From Microglena sp. YARC (taxonomy: Eukaryota; Chlorophyta; Chlorophyceae; Chlamydomonadales; Chlamydomonadaceae), in the NCBI GenBank assembly GCA_022414725.1, contig CM039462.1, positions 5,007,751 to 5,071,750 of the forward strand: a stretch of 64,000 nucleotides of DNA, read 5' to 3'. Positions 33,205-44,258 of this stretch are shown here, in pieces; the first letter of the stretch is position 1; every line of letters starts with the position of its first letter. The notes beneath the pieces are model-generated. The model was not told the origin of the DNA and made no database searches. It saw nothing but the letters and a program-made list of their open reading frames with translations. The translations under genes and the position numbers were made by a program.

Positions 33205-33214
33205 GGGCTGCCAT
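30975..33214. other. Intergenic stretch
   Basis: It contains poly-G runs (31004-31031 and 33176-33203), three tandem blocks with ggggagacctcatatc...gcatgt (31100-31250), and a cccacccccacccc tract. The string gatctgtctctcgcgaccga (31289) recurs near 33720. Paired blocks near 32745-32960 share cttgctagggcttagtag. No gene was recognised. Confidence 0.5.
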
Positions 33215-33409
33215 CAGGGTACTACACGTTATCAAATTGGTCAGCGCTTAGAGTGCACAAACGTCTATTTGGTCAGCGCTTTTTAGTTTTAAAAAACGCA
33301 AAAACTGCGTGCTGCGCCCACAGGGTGTTGGTAAAATGCGCAAACGCGCAATGGGGCTCAAAAAGCTTGCGTACAATCGCGCTGGCGCGCGCGCTTTGTA
33401 GTACCCTGG
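33215..33409 (+). mobile_element. hAT-like MITE family A, copy 5
   Basis: A 195-bp copy, cagggtactac to gtagtaccctg, with a perfect 8-bp duplication gctgccat (33207-33214 and 33410-33417). The inside has ttggtcagcgcttagagtgc and gcgctttttag words. It is inserted immediately after a poly-G tract. Confidence 0.92.
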
Positions 33410-33749
33410 CTGCCATTCCCCTGGAAGAGGGTTTTGGGCCTGGTCCATCTGTCGTCTGCAGGTGACAATAGTCTGGAAGGAGAAAGCATTGATTGATTTG
33501 GGTGATATCTATTTTGGCGGACCTTGCATGTACTTCATCTTTCATTGCTTCTCTTGCAGGCTGGTGGCAAACATGCGTCATGGCTTTATGCAATGCCTGG
33601 GTCTGCTCAGATCTGGTCGGAGTCTGCGCAAGTGCGTGTGTGTGTTTAGGGTGGTTACGTGCTTTAAGTAATATGAGTCTGAAGTTCTGAACACGTTATC
33701 GCATGTGACACATGCATGCGATCTGTCTCTCACGTCCGATTTATACGAA

Positions 33750-33850
33750 TGATGATGACCACTTACTTGACAACGGCCACTTTATTTTCCATTGGTGGGA
33801 GGACAATGTAGAAAACGCTTGTCTTTCCCTTCGGCTCCAAAATCCGAATT
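33750..33850 (-). pseudogene. Stray copy of the DnaJ-like gene's last exon (distal)
   Basis: The words cttgacaacggccac, ccattggtgggaggacaatg and tagaaaacgcttgtcttt match 35965-36045 of the last exon of the 35.9-38.0 kb gene, at lower identity than the copy at 35550. The frame is not maintained. Confidence 0.6.
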
Positions 33851-34379
33851 GAATATTAGGTTACCCACAGGTTGGCAATAGGAGAGCAAAAAAACAGTGT
33901 AGCTACCTCACCAAAATGGGTCAAAAAGTGCAAAAAAGGTCGCCCAAACAGTCGTAACTGGGGCCATGGTGGTCCGATGGCCTTGAGGTTTGTTCCTATG
34001 GAATAAGTGGTATGGTTGCTACACCCTCTTAAAGTCTACCGGTCTTATACCCAGGTCATCTTAACTACAGAGAGCATACTACTACTACTACTACTACTTA
34101 TTAGAATACGGTAATAACAATATTGACAACAACAATTATGACAATAATACCATCCACCACCACCATTGTATATACTACGGCATAATATAGACCGGTTACT
34201 ATAAATTCATAACCATTTCCTTTTTTTTTTTACGATATACATAATAATATCACATAATATATAATAATGCCTTCAGCCGTTGGGTTGGTGGAGTTCGGGA
34301 CTTGGGCTGTGTATGCGTGAGTGTGTGCGTGGGGGGGAAGGGGTGGGTGGGGTGGGTGGGGGTGGGGGGGGGTAGAGGG

Positions 34380-34460
34380 GCTGGCTCCTGATGGTGCTCA
34401 GGAGCTAGTTTGCAGCTGCTGCACTTCTACGAACAGTATTAAAACACCTCTACCTATTGC
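34380..34460 (+). pseudogene. Stray copy of the terminal exon start of the 21-31 kb gene
   Basis: cctgatggtgctcaggagct then agtttgcag matches 30761-30786 of the terminal exon (cctgatggtgctagggagct). Following gctgctgcacttc and attaaaacacctctacc words match the 50-bp array region (about 30470-30520). The order relative to the real gene is scrambled. Confidence 0.6.
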
Positions 34461-35539
34461 ATGTATCGCACGACTTCAGCAGAAATGTCTGTTGTTTTTC
34501 ATTTTGCATGCGGGATCAGAAGAAAAAGACAGATAAGTGGCTTCCACTAGTTAACATTTCCGGGTTGGGGGTAATTTCATTGCATGTCTGCTAAAGTGCA
34601 GTAAGCACACAAGGAAGGTGCCCCTTTCTTTAATACTCGTTTTAACTGCCGAAGACAGCTAGCAGCCAAATTGCTGACTGAAGCTATGTAACCAAGTTCA
34701 AGTTCAAGCTTAGCATGCAGAATTGTGGGCTACTGTCAAGGACTCACTGAATGAAGCCAGGTGCGGTCCTTAATTGGATGTTCAATTACACACAGAAAGA
34801 GTACCATGGAAGTTCAGCATAACAGAGATATGCAGTTCGAATTTACAAAATCAGATGGTGAAGTATATAAACGATGATACTTCGATGATAAAAAAAGTTG
34901 GAAAAAGGGATACCATTCTCGGCATTTTACCGGAAGGACTGCAATGCTAGCACTGACGAGAAAGCAAAGAAATTATAAAATGCACAAATACAAAAAATAA
35001 AGGATGGGATGGAAACCATTCCTAAGGTAACATTACTACCCACTCCACCCATACACATCCAGCATTGCAAAACAGCTCAACCTCATACTTCACTCCCGGG
35101 AGCGAAGCATCCCTGGAGCTGCATCAAATTCTGCCACTTATCAGAAAAAAAAGCTTTCGATAAATAGAAAGCTGCACCAAACCACATTCTTCACTTATGT
35201 ACAACTAGTCCCAACAACTAGATCTAACAACATTTTACATGCAATATACTCCAGCACAGAGCTGTTAGCACATGCAGAAGTATTTCCCACAACTATTTCC
35301 TATCTATGTTCAATATCTCAGTGCCAGATAGATTCTGCTCTAACATCATTCCCAAGTTAAATCACTGCTGTGCTGTCATGCAATATTCTCTACCATTACA
35401 CATGCACAACCCAAAGGCACGTATCTATATCTAATCTATGTTCTGCACCATAGCGCCAGTTATTTAGATTCTGCTCCACCAGCATTGCCAACAGCTACAT
35501 TCAACACAGACTTGTCCTCTTGTGACCCCAATCACCTCA

Positions 35540-35660
35540 AGCAAGGCCTCCTTGTCCACTAACTCGACAATGGCCACTTGCTTTTACCAATGGTGGAGGC
35601 ACAATATAGAAAACACTTGTCTGTCCATTGAGCTCGCAGTCCTGTACTTCACTTTCGTCA
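35540..35660 (-). pseudogene. Stray copy of the DnaJ-like gene's last exon (proximal)
   Basis: The words ctcgacaatggccacttgct, accaatggtggaggcacaat and aaaacacttgtctgtcc match 35965-36042 of the real last exon. Copies of the exon-end word gattctgctc (35918 in the gene) also recur near 35338 and 35468. Together they form a loose array of last-exon fragments downstream of the gene. Confidence 0.65.
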
Positions 35661-35900
35661 ATTCACTCAGTCAATTTCTTCTATTGGCTCAATAGCAAGG
35701 TGATTGTACTGCAGTGTGCCCACCATGTCAGCTTTATCCGGGTGTGGCGGCCTGTTCACTACCGCCATTACACAGGGCCCCATTAATACCTGGCCCCACC
35801 AGCTAGTCTCATTGCTTTGTGACACTTAGTGCAAGATAAGCTCACAATCACAAACTACCTAAACCACAGTTGTAAAGAGGAACAAGGGAGATTCGCCAAT

Positions 35901-38028
35901 CTACTGTTTCGATTCTGCTCCATCAACACTGCTGACAGGTTGTGCCACCTGAACAAGAGGCTTCTTGCCCAGTGACTTAGCAATAGCCGCCTGCTTTTCC
36001 AATGGTGGGGGCACTGTATAGAAGATGCTTGTCTGTCCCTTAGGCTGGAGGAGGACACCACCATTGCCCGGTGTTGCAGTTGCGGCAAAGAACTGCTTCC
36101 AACTGACCCAGGGGAAGAAGCCTCCACACTGAGGACACTTCCTCTTGTATTTGGTGCCCTCTCTTGCCGAGGCCACAAGACCTGTGCCGCTGCACTGCTG
36201 ACATCGCTGCTGGATAACCTGGAGGAGATTGCGCAAGATAGGGTGAGATGGGTGTGTGGGTGGGTGTGGTTGTGAAAAAGTGTGATGGATGCATGGGTGG
36301 GTCTGGAAAAGTGAGTGATGGCTGCACAGATGGGTATAAGGTGCATGGGCGCGTTAGACGCTCAGGAGGATGTTATGTGCAAGTTTTGTTGCTGTGTGTT
36401 TGAGAGTGTATGCTCTGTGCTACTGATGCAGTCTGGTTGCTGCCTGCTTTGCAAACATGGTCACCTGAACATACCCTCTGAATTGCCATGGTGATCTGTC
36501 CACCGACACAGTTTTATTAGGGTATATACCAATGCCTTCAATAAGCCCTACCATGCTACTGGCAACCTTTAGAGTGCTACTAGCTGCTTATTGCCACCCA
36601 AGGCAACCCCAGTAGGCCCAATCGTAGCGGCCCAAACACCAAGTGAAGGTGCATAGTTCGACACCTTCATTCTACTAGTAACCTCCTGTGTGCAACTAGC
36701 AGCTTCTTAACCTCCATAGGCAACCCCCAATAGACCCAATCGTAGCCGAAACACCAAGGTACGTCGTTTAGCACTAGTGGAAACCCTGAGGAATTACAAT
36801 TCTTTACAGACCTCAAATGCGCCTCTAAGCTGGCATGACTGGCACTCTAATGCAGCTAAAAGCTTTCAGATGGCCCCACTGAATGGTGAGTGGAGCTTAC
36901 TGGCTGCTGCAAAGCGTAGCCCAAATAAGAAGGTCTTTGCCAGAATTTTGAATAGATAGCTCATGTAATACCTCATGTGATTGTGATAGCCTATGTGTTA
37001 TGCAGCATCTCTAAATAAATCAACTTTCAGTCAAAATAACCAACTACAGAAGGACTTACAATTCTCTTAGTGAACTCTGACGCTCCAATGATGAAAGGGA
37101 AGACTCCAGCAGCAAAGCCAAACCATAGTTCCCACCCAACCTCCATCGGGCTAGGAGTGTAGGTACCAGCTTTAAGTGCTTCCATTAGGGCTGAGTCAGG
37201 ACCTGCAGCAGCGGCAGTCAAGGCAGCATCCGAGGCTGATGCTGCAGCAGATACTATCTCAGCTGACATGCCCGGACCTGGGTAAGGGCAGCAGGGGGCA
37301 TCAGTTAGGGTGGAAGTTGATTGTAGGGTAGCACTCTGGTAGCTAAGAAGAAATAAAGCAGTACCCGAAATATGCCAAGTAAGCATGGATTAAGAAGAAA
37401 TGGCCATCAGAAAGCAGTACACCAAGGCAGCATGGATTAAATAAGCAAAGAAGGTGCTTTGAAAATACAGGCAACATAGAGGCAATATTAACATGCAATG
37501 TGCAAATATATAAAAATAAATGAGTAATGTGCATGTGTGAGCCCAAGTACGCAGACAATGGACTGTCACACCACTCTCCTTGTATTGTTGCTGTATTGCA
37601 TGCTGCCAGGGAAATCCTTCATATACCACCTCACTAGGCGAATTACTATGTGGTACACAAATGGTAATAAGTTGCGTGTACCATGTATGGCATGGCTCAG
37701 ATCTAACCGATGAGCTCGAAGGCGCGAATAACCGATACTTACTCGGAAACATGAACATGCCGCTCATCAAAATTCCCACGACTGTGGCAGCAGCAGCAGC
37801 GTTGGAGTTAGATGGCATGTTGCTCAGATATTCGAAGCCGCTAGTGCTGGGTGTCCCAGATTTTCTGTCGAAGTCTCTGTCTCCTCTCACGTCCCTGGCG
37901 CTGCATTGGGGGAGGCTAGACTCAGCTCGCTGCTGGGGGTGCAGTGGGCGCAGGGGCGTAGAAACCGGCCGGGCAATGAGCGCAGGGGCCGAAGAGGTAG
38001 CTAGCTTCATGTGCATGCTCTTCTGCAT
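35901..38028 (-). CDS. Plastid-targeted, membrane-anchored DnaJ-like zinc-finger protein
   Basis: This is a complete three-exon gene: 38028-37743, 37277-37060 and 36218-35901. Introns are GTAAGT...CAG with matching phases (1 and 0), giving 273 residues. The N terminus is rich in Ala, Ser, Arg and Pro with few acids (MKLATSSAPALIARP), typical of a chloroplast transit peptide. A hydrophobic stretch lies at about 78-95 and a clearer membrane segment at about 143-160 (LWFGFAAGVFPFIIGASEF). The last exon opens with a cysteine-rich pair: CQQCSGTG (174-181) and CPQCGG (196-201), followed by FFPWVSW. One and a half CxxCxGxG modules without a J domain match the small DnaJ/Hsp40 cysteine-rich proteins of green plastids, which act in photosystem or thiol-redox chaperoning. 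The exact orthologue is not determined. Confidence 0.82.
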
Positions 38029-38599
38029 TTTCGCCGAGGATGCTAGGTGTCGCAGCGCTAAGCTAGGGGTGGGGTACGTAGAGAAGGGCGACGCTAGGGT
38101 CCAGATGATTAAGCACTCAGTTACTGAGCGTTACGGACTGCTCGTGTGGCGTGTTTTGACTAAGGGCCTCGTGAGATAAAGGAGGCAGCTCTGGAGGATG
38201 TTAGATGGCAATGGATACCCTGGATTGTTGTGATCCAATTTAACTGAGTTCCAAGGTCTTAGTAGTGTGTGTTACGGAGACGGAAAAGGTGGACGACTGT
38301 CGCTGCGGCCACGTAGCAGCAGCGCTGTTTTAACCCGCGTGCTATGGCTGCGAACGCCCCAATGGGGGGCCGCTCTCGGTGGGCCGCATATCGCTCTTGT
38401 CCTCCTGTGGCTGTCATGCTGCAGCGTCGCAGCCCGTCGCAGCCTCTGCAGTGGCCGTGGGCGAAACTAGGGCTAACACAGGCGAAGCAAGGGTATAAGC
38501 CCGTCCACGCTAACTATTGTTAGTGTCGGAGTATGCGGGTTAATTGGGCTTGCTCCTTAATGGGCTCCTTTCCTCGCCAACCTTCTGACTGCCTCGCCC

Positions 38600-38890
38600 C
38601 CGCTTCCTTACTCCCACCAATTCAACATCCTCTATACGGCTACTGCCTTCAGCCATTCACCCACCTTCTTGCTGCTACCGAAGCTACGCCCTCCTTTCGA
38701 TCACAGCCCCTCTTGCTCTCGCCGACTAGCACTCGCATCGTCTCCCATAAACCTCGGACGCCGATTCTGCTACCACCATAACTGCACTGATAACGGGCTA
38801 CTACCTTAAGTCACGCCTATTTGGAGTCCTGCTTTCTTCCTTTGATACTCCCGCCTGCCACAGCTGACTCCTGTCCACAACCATAACCGG
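38600..38890 (+). repeat. Direct repeat, left copy, flanking the recombinase element
   Basis: The run from actgccttcagccattcacc through cgtctcccataaacctcgga to tcctttgatactcccgcctg is about 85% alike to 41597-41855. The two copies lie in the same orientation about 3 kb apart, with recombinase frames between them. Confidence 0.7.
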
Positions 38891-39080
38891 TGTGTAAATG
38901 TAAAACAATTTGGTGTCTCTCATCCGTATGGAGCGGCATATCGTATGATGTAGACCAAAGGCGAATATAATATCACACAGATCGCATCATATGATATTGT
39001 GTATACATGGTGACTTTAGCCTAGTCATAATGCCGGCATCATATGATGACATATCAACATATCATATGATATCATATTGC
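38875..39080 (+). repeat. Dispersed repeat family F (catatgatatcatatgatg)
   Basis: The segment from tccacaaccataaccggtgt through gtagaccaaaggcgaa to ctttagcctagtca and the atcatatgatgacatatca end recurs at 50266-50465. Partial forms lie near 25915-26030 and 56580. The TA-rich palindromic end looks like a terminal structure. It is non-coding. Confidence 0.65.
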
Positions 39081-40493
39081 AGATGCTTGAGTGTCAAGTG
39101 TCCCGTCAACAGCTATCAACACGGCGTTCATACATGGCTGTGGGGGTTGTGACTAGGGTACGGATGTCCGCGTGCCCTAATCAAGCCCCCGTCTGGGTAG
39201 CGCGTGTCGGTAGCTGCGACGTTTTTTACTTGTGGATTAACACCTTGGGATTGTTTGCAGGTTATGCGGGTAGCGGGCAAATCTGCGCCGCTCCTTTTGA
39301 TGTTTTTTTGCGACACTGCGTAGAGGAACGTTTGCAGCCGCGCGAGCGTGGATCAAGAAACCCGTATGAATTGGGAGCTGCAGCTGGCATGTATGAGGGC
39401 GCCTTGAGGCGGGCGTCCAGTTTTATGGAGCAGTCGGTGTCAGACCGTACTGCTAAGCGGACTCGCTCTATATATGGGAGGGAGTTCCAATGGTGGTTGA
39501 GGCAGCTGCCTCCTGGCTATCCGAATATGTTGATGGTTGCTAGGCCTGAGGAGGTGTAGGTGTTTTTTGAGGAGTATTACATCTGGGAGCACAGTGCTTC
39601 GTGCGTGGGAGCGTTCACAGTCGGCTCCTTCTTCTGTTGCTTCTGTGGTGGGGCATCTATCTAGCTTGATGCAGTCAATGGGTCGGCGAGGACCGTACGA
39701 TGCTATGACTGGGGTAGGTAACTCTTGCAATAGCTATGAGGTGAGGAAGTATGTTGCTGGTTATAAGAGGAGCATGTGGGCTGCGGGTTACCAGGAGGAT
39801 GCTGCTGTTCCTTTGGATGAGAAGAAGGTCTCCGCCTTGCTCCGTGATGTGGATGGTTAGTGCTATGCTGAGCCTGATGAGTTTCAAAGGTAGATGTTGG
39901 AACGGGATGCTGTGATGATGTTGTACCTAGGGTATAGTGGAGTGCGTGGCCATGATGGTGGGCAGTTGAGTCTGCTGGATTTGCATGATGGTAACCACCG
40001 TGCAGTGTTTCCTCGGGGATACGTATCAGGGGCTGGATTACCAGACCCTTTGGTGATACTAGCTACTTGTCGGACGAAGACCAATAAGCGGTCAAGGATT
40101 CATCAAGATCCGATTGCTATGTCTTCTGGGGGTCCCATCGAGCTGGACTTGCGACGTCGGTTAGAGGTTTTCTTGTGTCACTGCTATGTGTCAGGGCATG
40201 GGGTGACTGATTTGATTTTTCGACCCATGGCTCCTAACAAGCGCTTTTTCAGTGAGGTGCCCTACAGCTCCTCAGCTTTTACCCACATGTTGGAGAGGCG
40301 CTTGGAACGTTTGGGACAGGATGAGGGTGCGACCAGTCACAGCTTTCACCGGGGGTCCATGCAGCATGCCTATGCCAGTTGTAGGCTGGCTGGAGCCTCC
40401 CTACAAGGCCATGTCAAAAGCCCTGGGATTTTGTGGCGGTATCTGGATACCCGTCTTGGCAAGAACTCCCGGAGGGTCAAGAGCACGAGGTGA
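39077..40493 (+). pseudogene. Tyrosine recombinase (Crypton/DIRS-like), frameshifted and with catalytic Arg lost
   Basis: Two frames make one protein: 39077-39559, then after a frameshift 39537-39860, a stop, and 39894-40493. The first two parts resemble the N-terminal DNA-binding half of a tyrosine recombinase. The 199-residue last part carries the catalytic half: Arg in YSGVRGHDGGQLSLLDL (R18), a probable Lys near 62, HSFHRGS (149-155), a later His in LQGH (173) and the presumed nucleophile Tyr in LWRYLD (183). The usual motif is HSFRRG or HxLR, so His152 sits where the second catalytic Arg is expected. The codon is CAC, one transition from CGC. No reverse transcriptase is adjacent. With the direct repeats at 38.6 and 41.6 kb, it looks like an inactive YR transposon. 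Confidence 0.7.
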
Positions 40494-41596
40494 AACTAAA
40501 TGAACTCAGATAGGGTTGCTAGCACTTCGGTTAGTTGGGGTAGATGTGTTGAACGTTTTTTATTGGCCGATTTGAAAATGGCTGTCTTTCCTGATCTTTA
40601 GGATAGCTAGTTAGTTATAGCATTGTACTGCTATAGCGGTTTTGAGTACTGATTGCACCTATGGAATGCGTTGAGTAACAAAAAGACGTTGATCTTGGAG
40701 AGGAGACTGGTTTTGTGTTTAAAAGAAATTTTAAAGGGTTTTGGGTGGGAGGGTCTTTTTTCGTCAATCTTGGCAAGCTTGTTAAGCGAGAATGGCTTAG
40801 ATCAGAACTCCGTATATTTACGGGAGACAAAAGGTAACCGAATCTCAACTATCGTTACAACTCAGCAACTGTCATATCTCAGATCTCCGGTGTCAAATAC
40901 TGACTTGACATTCATAACAAAGTGTTTCCCATCCGTCATCAATACATTACAATACATTACATCACGTGTATCAAGCTGTCAGCAATGCCAATAAAAAACT
41001 GTGACAAGGAAAGACCAGAGTAACGTAGACTGATGACATAGGAAGAACTAGCTAATATAAGCTACGATGATAGACGAGAGGAGGAAAGAGGGGGGCTAAT
41101 CAGGCTATACCCGCTTCCCGTACTGCACTTCTGTACTGTACAACCAGTTGTGCACGACGGCTGCATTACGGGGACTACAACATCCCCATTTCAGTTCATT
41201 AAGGCCTTTTCTTTTTAACCCTTCTTATTACGGTTGGAAACCCCTTCAGCCTGTTCGGCCTACTCCTGGACTTTAAAATACATAGACTGATAGACTCCCA
41301 CCCCCAAATCTCTGGGATCATGGGCCCCAGAGATTCACATGCCAGGAAAACTGAAAAGAGAATCTAACGCCAGCGCCACATATGATGGCGGAAAATGGAT
41401 ATGGCGGGAGGCACCCAAGCCAACAAGGCAATATTCATTTCCGCGCACTTAGGTTGGCGATAACCAACTCAACTGTCGCGATAGCTTTCGTCATGCCAGG
41501 AACTACTACTCACATTCGCAACCGTCTATTACAACTCAGCAACTGTCATGGTTCAGATCTACGGTATCAAATCATGAATGCATGACAGTGTACTCC

Positions 41597-41855
41597 CACC
41601 GATCCAACATCCTTTATACGGTTACTGCCTTCAGCCATTCACCCAACTTCGCGCTGCTACTGTAGCTAAAGCGCTCCTTTCGGTCGCAGCCCCTCTTGCT
41701 CTCGCCTACTAGCATTGGCACCGTCTCCCATAAACCTCGGACGCCGTTTCTGCACCCACCAGTACTGCACTGATAACGGACGACATCCTTAGGTCACGCC
41801 GATTTGGCGTCCTGTTTTCTTCCTTTGATATTCCCGCCTGCCACTGCTGATTCCT
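41597..41855 (+). repeat. Direct repeat, right copy, preceding an open frame
   Basis: It matches 38600-38890. Here it leads directly into an ATG (41859) and an open frame, so it may be the 5' untranslated region or promoter of a second element copy. Confidence 0.7.
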
Positions 41856-41858
41856 AAG

Positions 41859-42182
41859 ATGGAAATCCTGAATATGCTGAAAGAAAAAAAATACTATGAA
41901 CACGTTGGGAATTATTTAGAACCTACGACAGTGCGACGGGCTTATCCTTCCATTCAGCATTTCTTCAAGAAGGTGTACCCTGGCCTGCTAACGAGGCATG
42001 GGAGAACGATCTCCGACGCAGAGTTGGACCGCTTATGTGGCAAGGTGCTGCTTGCAATTGCAACTGTATGGGAGCAATACTCACGGGGCTATGTCGCATC
42101 TCAGGTGCGCATGTTTTTGTGTCAAGTTCGATTCATATTTCGGATTCCACCCTTTTTATTTAGGATTATTGCGGTACTATAA
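41859..42182 (+). CDS. N-terminal fragment of an element-encoded protein, probably one exon
   Basis: It begins ATG right after the repeat: MEILNMLKEKKYYEHVG, then RRAYPSIQHFFKKVYPG and LDRLCGKVLLAIATVWEQY. This is a helical, basic composition without repeats. A possible donor follows at 42102 (atctcag|gtgcgc). After about 42120 the frame enters low-complexity sequence and then a poly-G run, so the real coding part is about the first 80 residues. The family is not recognised. Its position suggests the start of a second copy of the recombinase element. Confidence 0.45.
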   Translation: MEILNMLKEKKYYEHVGNYLEPTTVRRAYPSIQHFFKKVYPGLLTRHGRTISDAELDRLCGKVLLAIATVWEQYSRGYVASQVRMFLCQVRFIFRIPPFLFRIIAVL

Positions 42183-42184
42183 AA

Positions 42185-42204
42185 AAAGGGGCGGCACCCA
42201 GGGC

Positions 42205-42245
<41 letters not shown>

Positions 42246-42540
42246 AAAAAAGTGAAATACACCATCACAAAAAAGTGCTGAGGCACCCTTCTGCAGACCC
42301 CCCCCCCCCGGCTTCGGAACCCACTGTACAGCCACCAACTCAGCCAACTCTTAGTGTTATGGTGTCTAATTAGGCTCATTTTACAGGGTTTTCAAAGGAC
42401 TATCCATTGAGGTTGGTCTAGAGACCATTGGGAATGTTTGAAACATAGAAAATCATCATCATCAATGTTACACTGAATGATGGGGCCTGGGGGTCAGGGC
42501 CCCTTGGCCCCTAATGTGCCCACCTTCAATACTCTGCAGA
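42185..42540. repeat. Poly-G run and duplicated block (second copy)
   Basis: The poly-G run at about 42207-42243 precedes aaaaaagtgctgaggcaccc, a poly-C run, and then the same roughly 200 bp as at 27300-27530 (ggtgtctaattaggctcatt, tcaaaggactatccattgag). Confidence 0.75.
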
Positions 42541-42574
42541 GGGGGTATTACTCCCAAATATGTCAGCCCTTCTG

Positions 42575-42718
42575 GATAGCTGATTGTGTCAGCTTTAAGG
42601 TGCACTAGGCCACCCTGGAGCACTGGAAAGCTTATGATATGAGCTTGCAGGTGCACTAGGTGGCCTAAGGTTTGGATGAAGAGAGAGTCCAGGGAGCTGC
42701 CTAGAAACTGCTGCTTGC
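42575..42718 (-). mobile_element. MITE family B, copy 3
   Basis: It contains agctttaaggtgcactaggc and ends gggagctgcctagaaactgc, matching the 741-897 family in reverse. The left terminal repeat is poorly preserved. Confidence 0.5.
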
Positions 42719-42829
42719 AGCTGAAAAGAAAAGCATTGCATCGGGTACACAACAGCGGTTTGAGTGTGCTGTATGTGGCAACACTCTGACCGTTTCACCA
42801 GCAGTTCGACACAAGGGCAAAAGCCATGG

Positions 42830-42880
<51 letters not shown>

Positions 42881-43252
42881 ACACACACACACCATCACCA
42901 CCCTGGACCCCTGCATCGTATCAAGCACAGGCCAGCCGATAAAGTGAATAGTTAGCGTGGCAAAGCACTCACCCTTTGACCTGCAGCTCGACGCCAGGGC
43001 AAATGCAATGGCTGCCCCCCCCCTCCCACACACGCACACACCACCACCACACACGCGCACCACCACCACCCTCTGCCCTGGGCATAATATGTGGTGGATC
43101 TCTACCCCAATAGCATAAATGGACTGGTATTTAGTAGAGGAACACTTGGGGGAACACCCTAGTTCCACTCCCATGTCATTCTGAGGGCTAGAAAAAAAAG
43201 TGCCTGGAAAGTACCTAATGTTTTGAAAATGTCAGATTTCCCCCTCAACCCC

Positions 43253-43295
<43 letters not shown>

Positions 43296-43300
43296 GCGCC
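42830..43300. repeat. Poly-C tracts and CA-rich tandem blocks
   Basis: C(46) lies at about 42834-42880 and C(40) at about 43253-43293. Two blocks with gacacaagggcaaaagccatggctg-like sequence precede CA/CCA tracts (42800 and 42985). 43080-43400 repeats the 27.9-28.2 kb block. Confidence 0.8.
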
Positions 43301-43568
43301 CCCAAACTATGGAGGACCAGCGCTTTTTTCTACTGGGCCATATTAAGAGACAAAACCGGATTCCTCATCTTCTGAATGATATCTTTAAAGTTGGGTGATG
43401 GTGTCATTTTGGTTAGAAGTTGCTCCCCCCCCTAAAAAAAACTGAGGAGGGCTGCCCCCCCCTCTAAATATAAATACTTTTTTAAAAACTTAGATATGGA
43501 TTCTGGGGCTTTAAAATATGGCGCACAGAATGGCATCCTTGGAATTCCCACACAGGGATTGTGTGATA

Positions 43569-43757
43569 CAGGGTACTACAAAGCAGAAGCGCGATTTCGC
43601 GCACGCTTTTTGAGTCCCACTGCGCGTTTCGCGCAGTTTTTTCAACCCCCCGTGGGCGCAGCGCACAGTATTTGCGCTATTTGCACTACAAAGCGCTGCC
43701 CAATTTGGCGTTTGTGCGCTTTAAGCGCTGACCAATTTGACAAAATGTAGTACCCTG
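43569..43757 (-). mobile_element. hAT-like MITE family A, copy 6
   Basis: A 189-bp copy, cagggtactac to gtagtaccctg, with a perfect 8-bp duplication gtgtgata (43561-43568 and 43758-43765). The inside includes gcgcgatttcgcgcac and gcgctttaagcgctgacc. Confidence 0.92.
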
Positions 43758-44258
43758 GTGTGATAGTATAAATTCAGTTTTCAACCCCCCTTTGGGTTTC
43801 CCCAAGTACCGTAGTCACCCTTAGCCTTCTCAGGGGGACGTCAGAAGGGACAGTTTTCTCAACATCGTTCAGCTACACTTCCCCTTGGGGATAGTCCCAC
43901 CCAACTCGGCCTCAATGTTGAATGGGCCTTCGCCGGAGGCCAGTTCAGGTTTTGTCGCAGGGTGGTGGGTCGGGGGTGGGAGGAGGGCTGGAGGATCGAG
44001 GGTGGGGTGGGGTGGGGTGGAGGGTGGAGGGGTGGAGGTGGTGTGTTTGGGGGGGGGGTCTGGGGCCATACCACCCATACTCACCCACCCACTCTCCCAT
44101 TCATCCACCCACCCACTCACCTAAGGGGTAGATACTTATTGCACGACGTCCAAAGTGGTGCCAATGAACTACCCTTGCCAAAGCCTACTCATGGGTGCTC
44201 TCAGAATGTCATTTGGAGGTCTGAGTAAAAACGTTAGAAAGAAACCTGAGGAGGGCTT

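Noticed and set aside
36040..36346. Minus-strand frames running past the DnaJ-like exon-3 acceptor
   Set aside because: They include intron sequence beyond the ctcctccag acceptor at 36219-36220. The zinc-finger frame joins in phase 0 to exon 2 instead.
37580..38179. 199-codon plus-strand open frame
   Set aside because: It is antisense to exon 1 and intron 1 of the DnaJ-like gene, whose splice phases and transit peptide support the minus strand.
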